Source of the DNA: Lepidurus packardi
Lineage: Eukaryota; Arthropoda; Branchiopoda; Notostraca; Triopsidae
Length of the DNA stretch: 64,000 nt
NCBI GenBank assembly: GCA_023053545.1
Contig: JAKZAN010000066.1
Span: 62,001-126,000, forward strand
Direction of reading: 5' to 3'
Shown here: in pieces, positions 18,869-27,677 of the stretch
Numbering within the stretch: the first letter of the stretch is position 1
How the letters are laid out: every line of letters starts with the position of its first letter
The notes under the pieces: model-generated
Told to the model about the DNA's origin: nothing
Seen by the model: the letters and a program-made list of their open reading frames with translations, nothing else
Database searches by the model: none
Translations under genes and position numbers: made by a program

Positions 18869-19552
18869 ATGAAAACCAAATCCTTATTTTTAGGTGCCTC
18901 AGTTTTAATCGCTGGATTTTCTTCTTGTAAAAGTGCAGAAGAAACAAGGGCCGAAAAAACAGTCGATTCTTATACCGTGTATGTCGATTCACTCGGAAAT
19001 GTTGCTGAAACCGATGCACGAGCCAACTGGTCATCCATCGAATCAGATTATGAACGCCGCACATCAGAGGCGGAAGCCGCGCTTGCCAATATGAAAGATC
19101 GCGAACAAGCACAAGAGCGCCTAAATGCAAGCCGAGCTAAATATGAAGAGATGAGAACGCGCTATCAAGCCGCACTCGAAAAAGAGCAGCAAACAGCAAC
19201 TGCGGGCGCTGGCAAATCAAAAGTACGTACAACGCTTTTTGCCAGTAGCAATATGGGCGAGGACATGAATTTTGATTGGGTAAACAAGGATAATATTTTA
19301 AAAGTTTACAATGACTTTAATAATGTTTACGAACGCGATCATAATAACTATACAAGAGAAGATTATGATGAGGTGAAAGCATTGTATGAAGCACTTGATG
19401 CGCGCAAAAATACAGTTGAAAAAGAGGGACTCTCGTCTAGTGACAACATGAAAATTGCCGAGTTAAAATTCAAATTCGGCCCTAAGTTTAAAGCAGATCG
19501 ACTTGGTGCAAAAAGTGCCGAAAATCAAAATGCAAAAGACCAAGCCAAATAA
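18869..19552 (+). CDS. Lipoprotein with coiled-coil region, unknown function
   Basis: 227 residues. Signal peptide with lipobox (LIAGFSSCKSAEE, Cys about residue 20), so lipid-anchored in the envelope. Residues about 45-110 are a charged helical stretch (SDYERRTSEAEAALANMKDREQAQERLNASRAKYEEMRTRYQAALEKEQQ in segments) predicted as coiled coil. The middle has FDWVNKDNILKVYNDFNNVYE and a helical C-terminal half. I do not recognise a named family with confidence. Single gene ended by a strong terminator. Confidence 0.72.
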   Translation: MKTKSLFLGASVLIAGFSSCKSAEETRAEKTVDSYTVYVDSLGNVAETDARANWSSIESDYERRTSEAEAALANMKDREQAQERLNASRAKYEEMRTRYQAALEKEQQTATAGAGKSKVRTTLFASSNMGEDMNFDWVNKDNILKVYNDFNNVYERDHNNYTREDYDEVKALYEALDARKNTVEKEGLSSSDNMKIAELKFKFGPKFKADRLGAKSAENQNAKDQAK

Positions 19553-19571
19553 TAAAATCCAAATTAAAATG

Positions 19572-19603
19572 TGAAAAAGGCAGCTGTTTAGCTGCCTTTT
19601 TTT
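19572..19603. terminator. Bidirectional terminator
   Basis: aaaaaggcagct/agctgccttttttt perfect stem with a short loop between the stops of two convergent genes; A and T runs on both sides. Confidence 0.88.
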
Positions 19604-20169
19604 TATAACCTGATCACGAAATGTTCCGGTACTTGCTCCATTCTAAAAAAGAGAAAGCCGAAATGATAGGTGTCGATTGTGACGCGGACACTTTCGTGTT
19701 TTTTATAAGTCAGCCACTGCTTTTCTGAGGTTACGCAGCGGTAGGGTTTTGGGAATATCAAAACCGTTTTATTGTGAAAAAAGGGCAGTAATTCCTCCAA
19801 GGGCAAGTCTGGATCTGATACCACAAGGTCATATGCAGTTGCTCCAATTTTTAAGTTTGTATCGATTGCTGCAGTTGGGGAACCTAATGCTAAAATTTGT
19901 GCTAGTTTTTTAGAATTGCTTCCACAAATCAAGATCCGTTCTGGGGCAAAATATTTTGAAACGCGATAAAGCAGTTCAATTTCTGATTGCGAAAATTGCT
20001 TAGTTTGACTAGTTTTCACTGAAAAAGAAGCCAAATCTGCATAAGCGTCATAATCCTTCTCGTCATAAAAACATTTAGTCACCAGATCAAAAACAAATGG
20101 CGAATGCACACCATGTTCGTTTTTTGATTGCCACAAAAAATGTAGATACGTCCGAATTCTGCGCCACAT
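19603..20169 (-). CDS. SAM-methyltransferase-like protein
   Basis: 188 residues. The N-terminus WRRIRTYLHFLWQSKNEHGVHSPFVFDLVTKCFYD is characteristic of a Bacteroidota family annotated as class I methyltransferase. A short Rossmann-like core follows (ERILICGSNSKKLAQILALGSP; YDLVVSDPDLPLEELLPFF), ending YHFGFLFFRMEQVPEHFVIRL. The usual glycine-rich motif I is degenerate (ICGSNSKK), and the protein is shorter than typical family members, so activity is uncertain. It overlaps the Uup gene stop region (20169) and is probably cotranscribed with it. Confidence 0.65.
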   Translation of the reverse strand: MWRRIRTYLHFLWQSKNEHGVHSPFVFDLVTKCFYDEKDYDAYADLASFSVKTSQTKQFSQSEIELLYRVSKYFAPERILICGSNSKKLAQILALGSPTAAIDTNLKIGATAYDLVVSDPDLPLEELLPFFHNKTVLIFPKPYRCVTSEKQWLTYKKHESVRVTIDTYHFGFLFFRMEQVPEHFVIRL

Positions 20170-22033
20170 TAGCCTTCCATTTTACTGCTTAATTCGAACC
20201 AACGCCCTTCTTTAGAATCGATTTTCTCCAAAATTTCCTGCAGTTCACTGGCTTTTTGGGCAATGTCAGCATCGGCAACTTTTCCGTCTGAAAACAATTG
20301 TTCAATCTTCAATTTTTCTTGGGCCAAATCCTTCAATTCGCGCTCAATCTTCTGAAATTCTTTCTGTTCATTAAAAGTCAAATTTCCAGTCGGATTGTTT
20401 TGCTTCCACGCTTTCTTTTCAGTTTTATTGTCCTCTTTTTGTTGCACATCGGCTGAATCTTCATAAGCACGAAAATCCGAATAGTTGCCAGGAAAATCTT
20501 CAATTTCGCCTTGTCCACGAAACACAAACAAGTGATCAACGATTTTATCCATGAAATAACGGTCGTGGGAAACCACCAATAAACAACCTGGATAATCAAG
20601 TAGAAAACTCTCTAGAACATTCAAAGTCACAATATCCAAATCGTTTGTAGGTTCATCCAAAATCAAAAAGTTCGGATTCTGAATCAACACCGTACATAAA
20701 TACAAACGTTTCAGCTCGCCACCGCTCAATTTTTCTACAAAATCATGCTGTTTCTTGCGGTCGAAAAGGAAACGTTCCAATAATTGTCCGGCCGAAATAA
20801 TTTTGCCTTTCGCAAGCGGAATATACTCGCCATATTCTTTGATAATGTCGATTACTTTTTGCCCTGGTTTTGGATTAATACCACTTTGGGTGTAATAGCC
20901 AATTTTGATTGTTTCGCCAACCACCACTTTGCCAGAATCTGGCGGTGTCGTGCCGGTCAAAATGTTCAGAAAAGTCGATTTTCCCGTACCGTTTTTACCA
21001 ATAATTCCAATTCGCTCACCGCGCTGAAAATCGAAACTGAAGTTATCCAGAATCACTTTTTCATTAAATTTCTTGTGCAATTTGTGCAACTCAATAATCT
21101 TGCTGCCCATGCGTTCCATGTTGATTTCCAGTTCAACTTGGTTTTCTTTTCGCCTGCTTTCGGCCTTTTCTTTGATGATGTAAAAGTCGTCCTGACGCGA
21201 TTTCGATTTGGTCGTACGCGCTTTGGGTTGGCGGCGCATCCAAGCCAGTTCCTTCACGAAAAGGTTCTGTGCTTTATCGATGCTGGCGTTTTCGGAGACG
21301 ATCCGCTGCTCTTTCTTCTCTAAATAATAGGAGTAGTTGCCTTTGTATTGGTACAGTTTTCCGTTGTCTAACTCTATAATTTCATTACACACACGCTCTA
21401 AAAAGAAGCGGTCGTGCGTCACCATAAAAAGCGTAATTGGTTCCTTTGCAAAATAGCTTTCCAGCCATTCAATCATTTCCAAATCAAGGTGATTCGTAGG
21501 CTCATCTAAAATCAGCAAGTCAGGCCGGCTAATCAAAATGATAGCCAAAGACAAACGTTTTTTTCTGCCCCACCCGACATATTTTTCACCTTCATTTTCA
21601 AATCCTCCATCTTCAATTTGAAAAGAATCTGCTTAAATTGGTTCTCAAAATCCCAAGCATTCAATTGGTCCATTTTGTCGAAAGCCGCCTGATAAGCTTC
21701 CTCATCTTCCGGGTTTTCCAACGCCTTTTCATACTGCTCAATCACCTTCAAAACCTCATTATCAGATGCAAAAATACTTTCCTCAATCGTAAGCTCATCT
21801 TGCAATTGTGGCACCTGCGACAAAAAAGCCATTTTAATGTCCTTTCGTGTCACCACTTGCCCCGTATCGGCTTCATCTTCACCATTCAAAATGTTCATAA
21901 TGGTGGTTTTTCCAGTACCATTTTTTGCGATAAACGCTATTTTTTGGTCTTTATTAATGCCAAACGAGATGTTTTCAAACAAAGTTCGCTCCCCAAAAGA
22001 CTTCGATATATTTTCAACTGATAAGTAATTCAC
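20169..22033 (-). CDS. uup: ABC-F ATPase, Uup type (one frameshift)
   Basis: About 620 residues in two frames: 22033 to about 21545, then 21554 to 20169. The break is at a run of A's inside the first signature (MSGGAEKK/R LSLA); one more A restores a single frame, so this is probably a base-calling error. Two ABC domains: P-loops KNGTGKTTIMNIL and GKNGTGKSTFLNIL, Walker B LLILDEPTNHLDLEM and FLILDEPTNDLD, and a C-terminal coiled coil (FQKIERELKDLAQEKLKIEQLF) as in Uup. Such proteins act on ribosomes or branched DNA. Start: GTG at 22033 is preferred, since the TTG at 22051 lies inside a -7 box (tacttttg, 22056-22049). Confidence 0.87.
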
Positions 22034-22059
22034 TGCTAATTTTTTTTGCAAAAGTACGG

Positions 22060-22135
22060 TAATAAAGTCATAAAGTATGTAAAGTCCGTAATGTCATAAA
22101 GTCTGTAAAGTCCATAAAGTCGTAAAGTTAGAAAG
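22060..22135. repeat. Degenerate 9-bp tandem words (taaagtc family)
   Basis: About eight consecutive 9-nt units of the form taaagtcNN (taaagtcat, gtaaagtccg, taatgtca, taaagtctg, taaagtcca, taaagtcgt) upstream of the Uup promoter. The same word family recurs at 27465-27512, 27599-27650 and 30258-30298. Confidence 0.75.
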
Positions 22136-22307
22136 TAGAGAATTAACGCCATTGCGACTTTTGGCATTTCCGGCTATGCAAATTCTCCCGACTTTGATGT
22201 AAGAAACAACAACAGTTATCCCACTACAGGCCAGCGCTTTCTAAACATAATACGATGACCCGTATTGAAATCGAAATTTCTGTACATTTACATAAAATCG
22301 TTAAGCA

Positions 22308-22733
22308 ATGAGTCAAATCAACCCACATATCAACTTTAATGGCAACGCCGAAGAAGCGTTCAATTTCTACAGATCAGTCTTTGGCGGCGAATTCAAAGCC
22401 ATCGTGCGATTTAGGGATCTAAACAATCCTGAATATCCGGTACCAGTCGAAATTGAGCAAAAAATTATGCACATCGAATTGCCAATTGGCACAAATTTGT
22501 TGATGGGAAATGATGTACCGCCTTCAATGGGAACAGTTAACGAAAATGAAAGCAGGTCAAAAATCGCGATTACACCAGCAAGCCGGATTGAAGCAGAACG
22601 CATTTTCAACTTACTTTCAGCAGGTGGCGTTATAGAAATACCGCTTCACGAAAGTGCTTGGGAAAGCTATTTCGGGATGTTTCGCGACAAATATGGCATT
22701 GAATGGATGGTGGATTTACCGCACAGTATATAA
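22308..22733 (+). CDS. VOC-family protein, PhnB-like
   Basis: 141 residues. The vicinal-oxygen-chelate fold is shown by INFNGNAEEAFNFYRSVFGGEFKAIVRF at the start and by EIPLHESAWESYFGMFRDKYGIEWMVDL at the end, the typical pattern of PhnB/YdcN-like proteins. Members often lack a known substrate; some are glyoxalase or fosfomycin-resistance relatives, but nothing here indicates either. Single gene, followed by a weak hairpin (22788-22811). Confidence 0.85.
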   Translation: MSQINPHINFNGNAEEAFNFYRSVFGGEFKAIVRFRDLNNPEYPVPVEIEQKIMHIELPIGTNLLMGNDVPPSMGTVNENESRSKIAITPASRIEAERIFNLLSAGGVIEIPLHESAWESYFGMFRDKYGIEWMVDLPHSI

Positions 22734-22787
22734 AGTTGCGGCGTAAGAAAAGTTAAGTGGACAATGTGAAGCCTATTAACCCTCTGA

Positions 22788-22811
22788 TGCCGAACATTAA
22801 TCGGCACTTTT
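22788..22811 (+). terminator. Possible terminator after the VOC gene
   Basis: tgccga/tcggca stem with a 7-nt loop and four T's close after it. Weak stem; moderate claim only. Confidence 0.4.
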
Positions 22812-22875
22812 AGTGCATTCTTCGCGGAAATTTTCGAGGTCAACTTTTTGTTCGTAAATTTGCTAAAATCCGTTT

Positions 22876-23865
22876 ATGTGCGCTAAAAATCGATACTACT
22901 TTCATCTCGTTATATGCGTAACGTTTTTTGCCATACCGTTCCTGTTAACACCGCCCCACCGACCTGAATTTGGCAGTAAGGTAGGTGATTATTTGCTCAT
23001 TAGAAAGGAGTTGACAAATTTAATACTCTTACTTTTCTTCTATCTCAATTACTATATATTTATTCCTAAATTTTATTTCAACAAGCGTTATTTCGCATTT
23101 GTCGCGAGTTTGGTGCTATCATTTGCGTTATGTTTGATGCCTGATATTATTCTAAACCAATTTACAACCTTGCGCATTAATTTTACATTTCTAATTAATT
23201 CCCAGATCACCTTGTTTTTGTTTTTGTCAGTCTATTTTATCACGTATTCAATGCTGATTCGGAAACGGCTCGAGGTGGTACAAAACGAAGTAAAAAACGC
23301 ACAATTGTCTTTCTTAAAAGGACAAATAAACCCACATTTTTTATTCAATACGCTGAACAGTATTTATGCCTTATCGCTGAAAAAGTCTGATGATACGCCC
23401 ACGGCAATCGTGAAGCTTTCTGGAATGATGCGCTATAGTATTACTGAAATTGAACGTGAATTTGTGGCACTGCAAAAAGAGATAGAATTTGTCTCAAATT
23501 ATCTTGCCCTACAAAAAATTAGGCTGGGAAGTTCGTGTAATATTACCTTTAACTGTGCTAATAATTCGCCAGACGAAAAGATTATCCCCTTAATTTTTAT
23601 TCCATTCGTTGAAAATGCGTTCAAATACGGCGTTGACTCGATTGGTACGCCAACTATTAACATCCAGATCGAAAATGACAATGGTAATCTATACTTTCGG
23701 GTCCACAATCAAAAGCGAAACACAAATCCGCAAGACTCGTCAACGGAAATCGGTATTTCAAATACAAGAAGGCGCTTGGACTTGATGTATGCGAACCGGC
23801 ATCAGCTTGCAATTTTTGAGACGGATATTGATTTCGCAGTAGAACTAAAAATCGATTTGAGATGA
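22876..23865 (+). CDS. LytS-type sensor histidine kinase
   Basis: 329 residues. Four membrane segments lie in residues about 8-130. Then comes the His_kinase (PF06580-type) domain: QINPHFLFNTLNSIYAL with the phospho-acceptor His, then the N-box IFIPFVENAFKYGVD and a short HATPase domain. It phosphorylates the LytTR regulator encoded immediately downstream with a 4-bp ATGA overlap. A taaatttg -7 box is at 22855-22862, only 14 bp before the ATG. The sensing part is purely membrane helices, so the signal is probably membrane-borne or small. Confidence 0.92.
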   Translation: MCAKNRYYFHLVICVTFFAIPFLLTPPHRPEFGSKVGDYLLIRKELTNLILLLFFYLNYYIFIPKFYFNKRYFAFVASLVLSFALCLMPDIILNQFTTLRINFTFLINSQITLFLFLSVYFITYSMLIRKRLEVVQNEVKNAQLSFLKGQINPHFLFNTLNSIYALSLKKSDDTPTAIVKLSGMMRYSITEIEREFVALQKEIEFVSNYLALQKIRLGSSCNITFNCANNSPDEKIIPLIFIPFVENAFKYGVDSIGTPTINIQIENDNGNLYFRVHNQKRNTNPQDSSTEIGISNTRRRLDLMYANRHQLAIFETDIDFAVELKIDLR

Positions 23866-24542
23866 TTAGAGCAATAGCGCTTGACGACGAACCACTTTCT
23901 TTAGAGCTTATCGAAGGATTTTGTCTAGATTCTAAAGATGTCGAGCTCGTTCGGAAATTTACCAACGCCAAAGAAGCGCTAAAGTACATGCGCAAATTTC
24001 CTGTAGATCTGGTTTTTCTCGACATTAACATGCCAAATATATCAGGTATTGAAGTTTTAAAAGAAATTAATCAAGAGGCCTATGCAATTTTTGTAACGGC
24101 GCACAGCGAATATGCAGTGGAAAGTTATAATTTGAATGCAGCTGATTACCTTCTGAAACCTTTTGAACGAGAGCGCTTTCTAGCCGCAATCAGTAAAGTA
24201 AAGGCTAAAATTGGAGAAGATGCTATCATTAAAAAAGCAATTTTCGTGCGTTCTGGCTATCGGTTGGTCAAGATTTTTTTAGACAACATTCATCATATTG
24301 AAAGCCATGCGGACTACTTGACAATTTTTTGTCATGATCAAATTAAAGTTGAAACCAGAATGACTATGATCGACATTTCGGCGCTTCTTCCAAACAGTAT
24401 TTTTGTCCGTGTTCACCGTTCGTTTATAGTGCCAGTAGCCGCTATTAAAGTCATTCGTGACAAGAAAATTATTTTAGATAACTTGGATGTGCCAATCGGC
24501 GTTCGGTATGAGAAAGAGGTAGCGCTTCACTTTTTAAAATAG
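23862..24542 (+). CDS. LytTR-family response regulator
   Basis: 226 residues. Receiver domain (1-120): DDE acidic patch in LDDEPLSLELI, phospho-acceptor Asp in LVFLDINMPNISG, Thr/Ser in FVTAHSEYAV, Lys in LLKPFERERF. LytTR DNA-binding domain (about 132-226): IFVRSGYRLVKIFLDNIHHIESHADYL and FVRVHRSFIVP. It overlaps the kinase gene by 4 bp, so the pair is translationally coupled. The two genes downstream (DUF3500 and HupE-like) are the obvious candidate targets. Confidence 0.93.
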   Translation: MIRAIALDDEPLSLELIEGFCLDSKDVELVRKFTNAKEALKYMRKFPVDLVFLDINMPNISGIEVLKEINQEAYAIFVTAHSEYAVESYNLNAADYLLKPFERERFLAAISKVKAKIGEDAIIKKAIFVRSGYRLVKIFLDNIHHIESHADYLTIFCHDQIKVETRMTMIDISALLPNSIFVRVHRSFIVPVAAIKVIRDKKIILDNLDVPIGVRYEKEVALHFLK

Positions 24543-24628
24543 ATTCATCGCTGGAAATGGAGCATTTGTCGCCATAATTTTTACCGACACCTTGTTTTGT
24601 CGAGATTCGCCTTATTAACTTCAACAAT

Positions 24629-25981
24629 ATGAAAATAATTGGTTTATCTGTTATCACATTTAGCATTGCATTGTTCATGTTTTGCCATTTTATCAATCCG
24701 AGCGAGCCTAAAAATATCCGCCAACTAAATCGTGTTTCAGTCGAACGAAATACAAATGTGAGCACACAAGAAATAGTGAATCTGGCCAATGCGTTTAAGG
24801 CTACTTTGACGCCAACACAAATTACCACACTTCAAATGAGCTATTCTCTTGCGAACGCCCGTACGTGGTCAAATTTACCTGCTTCTATGTCTCCACGCCT
24901 CGGTATTAAAATGGGAACGCTATCGACTGCGCAGTTGGCAGCCGCACGTGACTTGGTTCAAGCCATGACCGGAACAATTACAGGGGAGGGTTATAATGAA
25001 GTTCAGGGATTGTGGGCAGCCGACGATTATCTTTCCGCAAATGGTGGTGGTGCCAGCTATGGCAATGGCAATTTTTATATCGCATTTTTTGGTACACCAG
25101 CATTGTCAGGAACATTCGAGATTCAAATGACTGGCCATCATAGAACCGTGGCGAACACTTATACCAATGGTAATCTTGTGGGCGCAACGCCTTCATTCGT
25201 AGCCACTGAGCCTTACGCTACTTTTACGAACAGTGGGATCACTTATCAGCCGATGCTTGAAGAAAAAACCGCCTTGGTTAACATGTTGGCTTCATTCACA
25301 ACTGCACAAGCTGCTAGTGCACGCCTTACTGCGGTATATACTGACATAACTTTGGGGCCACAGAAAGATTGGATGTTTCCAATTGCAAAGCTTGGTATTC
25401 AAGCTAACGCTTTGAATGCAGCGCAGAAGCAGCTTGTTTTAGCTGCTATTGCAACTTACGTGAACGATGTGGACGATCAAAGTGCAGCTAGTTTTATGGC
25501 ACAATATACTGCGGAGATTGACAACACATTTATTGCCTTTTCGGGCAGTACAACGCTAAACAATCAGAACGATTATGTGAGGATAGATGGGCCCGGCGTG
25601 TGGATCGAGTATTCGACACAGAATGGCATTATTTTGAGTCCAAAACATCCACACTCAATTTGGCGGGACCATAGCAAAGACTACGGCGGAACCGGAAACT
25701 TGGCTGTTCCAACATTTCAAGGCGCTTCCAAGATTATGAATTTTCCAAATCCTGTCGCGCAAAAATCAACATTTGCTTTTAATTTGGAAGTGGCCTCTAA
25801 GGTTAGAATTTTATTGTACGATCTCAACGGAAAGTTTATTTTGAACCCAATTGTTAGCACACTAGAGTCAGGAAATAATGCGGTTGTAGTTGACTTAAGC
25901 GATCTGAACCCTGGCATCTACTTATATTTTATAGAGGCGAATGGCGTGCGCAGTATGCCTAATAAGTTGGTTAAAAAATGA
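24629..25981 (+). CDS. DUF3500 protein with T9SS C-terminal sorting domain
   Basis: 450 residues. An N-terminal hydrophobic segment (about 4-22) serves as signal peptide or anchor. The DUF3500 region spans about 45-350, with GNGNFYIAFFGTPALSGTF, MTGHHRTVANTY and the C-terminal VWIEYSTQNGI ... PKHPHSIWRDHSKDYGG. The last 75 residues are a type A T9SS sorting domain (MNFPNPVAQKSTFAFNLE; LYDLNGKFI; LNPGIYLYFIE), so it should be exported and attached at the cell surface. Biochemical function of DUF3500 is not known. It follows the LytS/LytTR pair and precedes a HupE/UreJ-like gene. Confidence 0.85.
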   Translation: MKIIGLSVITFSIALFMFCHFINPSEPKNIRQLNRVSVERNTNVSTQEIVNLANAFKATLTPTQITTLQMSYSLANARTWSNLPASMSPRLGIKMGTLSTAQLAAARDLVQAMTGTITGEGYNEVQGLWAADDYLSANGGGASYGNGNFYIAFFGTPALSGTFEIQMTGHHRTVANTYTNGNLVGATPSFVATEPYATFTNSGITYQPMLEEKTALVNMLASFTTAQAASARLTAVYTDITLGPQKDWMFPIAKLGIQANALNAAQKQLVLAAIATYVNDVDDQSAASFMAQYTAEIDNTFIAFSGSTTLNNQNDYVRIDGPGVWIEYSTQNGIILSPKHPHSIWRDHSKDYGGTGNLAVPTFQGASKIMNFPNPVAQKSTFAFNLEVASKVRILLYDLNGKFILNPIVSTLESGNNAVVVDLSDLNPGIYLYFIEANGVRSMPNKLVKK

Positions 25982-26022
25982 TCTTTAAAGGCCTAGCTCT
26001 TGTAATAGGAATGTTATAGCTT

Positions 26023-27285
26023 ATGAATGCGTTCCTTCACTACGGTAAAAATTTACTCTGTCTGCTATTTTTCGGTTTAGCCCAAGCGCATCCACTTCCC
26101 AATACAGTTGTCAATATAGACGTAAGGTCGCAAAACCTATTGTTGGAAATTAAGATGCCTCTGCAAGATTTTGAGATTGCTTTCGAAGCGCCACTTGTTG
26201 GTCAGAACCGATTAAGTTTAATGGCGTACTTTGAACGACACATTCAAATTCGTAATCGTGAGAAACCGAATTGGCCGATGCGATTTATTGGGTATCAAGT
26301 GAGAAGTGCAGAAGCCGAATTTTGCGGTAGATATGCCGAAGTAGTTTTTAAGCTTGTTTTCGTGCCTCAAAGCGCTTCGGAATTACAAGATTTCACCTTA
26401 TATTATGACGCGATTATTCATAAAATCATCAATCATGAGGCGCTCGTATTTGTCCATTCCGACTGGAAAAACGGAATTCATGAAAGCCAGCAAATAGGCA
26501 TAATAGGTTTAGACACGCAAACGGACAAAGTCCAACCCCTGAATGTTTTACTAGAAGAAGGCAGTACGTGGAAAGGATTCGCTAGTATGGTCACTCTGGG
26601 AATTCGTCACATTGGTGAGGGCTTGGATCATTTGTTATTTCTAATCGTTTTGTTGCTATCTGCGCCACTAGTGGTGCGCCAGAAATCTTGGATAGCGATT
26701 GAGACTACGAAAAGAAGCTTGCTGAAGATTTTGAAGATAACACTGGCTTTCTCTTTGGGCCACTCCATTACGTTGGCTTTAGCTGCAACCCAGGTTTTTA
26801 CTGTCAATAGCAAACTTGTGGAGATCCTCATTGCAGCATCAATATTATTAACCGCCGTGCATGCCATTAAGCCAATTGTTCCAGCGAAAGAGTCGATAAT
26901 TGCATTCTTTTTCGGCTTAGTTCATGGATTAGCCTTCGCAACAGTCCTCAGAACGCTAAATCTTACCACAAGCGAGCTTCTGCTAAGCCTTTTGGGATAC
27001 AACATTGGTATCGAGCTCATGCAGATTTTTGTCTTGGTAACGGTCATGCCGTGGTTTTTGATAATGAGCAAATTTAAAATATATAAAATCGTGCGAATTG
27101 CCTGTGCATTAGCAGCCGGAGTTTCTGCAGTTGCATGGGGAATTCAGGGTTATTGCGGTAAAGCTAATTTAGTATCATTAAGATTGGAGTCTCTTGCATC
27201 GCATGGCGGCCTTTTCATTATAGGACTTGCTATGTTTACGATTGTATACTGGTGTTTTGCTAAACTTGTGGCGAAATCAAGATAG
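26023..27285 (+). CDS. HupE/UreJ-family membrane protein
   Basis: 420 residues. Signal peptide, then an extracytoplasmic domain of about 170 residues, then seven or so membrane helices with GIRHIGEGLDHLLFLIVLLLS and ITLAFSLGHSITLALAA, the two His-containing motifs of the HupE/UreJ_2 family. HupE and UreJ are linked to nickel handling in hydrogenase and urease clusters, but neither enzyme is present here, so a metal role is only a hint. It lies 41 bp after the DUF3500 gene on the same strand, probably as one operon with it. Confidence 0.82.
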   Translation: MNAFLHYGKNLLCLLFFGLAQAHPLPNTVVNIDVRSQNLLLEIKMPLQDFEIAFEAPLVGQNRLSLMAYFERHIQIRNREKPNWPMRFIGYQVRSAEAEFCGRYAEVVFKLVFVPQSASELQDFTLYYDAIIHKIINHEALVFVHSDWKNGIHESQQIGIIGLDTQTDKVQPLNVLLEEGSTWKGFASMVTLGIRHIGEGLDHLLFLIVLLLSAPLVVRQKSWIAIETTKRSLLKILKITLAFSLGHSITLALAATQVFTVNSKLVEILIAASILLTAVHAIKPIVPAKESIIAFFFGLVHGLAFATVLRTLNLTTSELLLSLLGYNIGIELMQIFVLVTVMPWFLIMSKFKIYKIVRIACALAAGVSAVAWGIQGYCGKANLVSLRLESLASHGGLFIIGLAMFTIVYWCFAKLVAKSR

Positions 27286-27677
27286 ACATTTCTGGTTTTT
27301 ACTTAAGCAATAACTGAATAGTGGAAGGGCAAGAAAAAGAAACGCTTAACTTTCATTGCAAAGTTTGCTCCGAAAAGTTTCCCACTTTGATGTGAAAAAA
27401 GTGATCTCGTTCAAACAGCCACGTGTTTTTAAAAATATGATTCCATGAAGCTCGCAACGTTACGGACGTTATGACATTACGACATTACGGACTTTACGAA
27501 CTTTACCCACATACGCGGCAAAGTTTCGCGAATTGATGTAAAAAAAAGCAATCTCGTTCAGACTGCCAAGTGTTTTTTCAACATAAGATTCATCAAGCTC
27601 GCAACGTTACGGACGTTACGGACGTTATGACATTACGACATTACGGCATTAGATTACATTTCCACTATCTTTGACGC
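27286..27677. repeat. Intergenic region made of two imperfect about 110-bp copies with 9-bp words
   Basis: No gene in 392 bases. Copy 1 (about 27386-27490) and copy 2 (about 27533-27645) share gatgtRaaaaaa, atctcgttca, ccaYgtgttttt, caagctcgcaacgttacgg-type blocks and end in the 9-bp word series (ttatgacattacgacattac). Copy 2 holds exactly one extra 9-bp unit (acggacgtt). A -7 box tatctttg at 27666-27673 serves the glycosyltransferase gene. Confidence 0.75.

Noticed and set aside
20784..21323. 179-residue plus-strand frame in the Uup gene
   Set aside because: Antisense shadow of two conserved ABC domains.
26023..27285. Hydrogenase or urease accessory role for the HupE-like gene
   Set aside because: No hydrogenase or urease genes in the window; only the family name suggests it.
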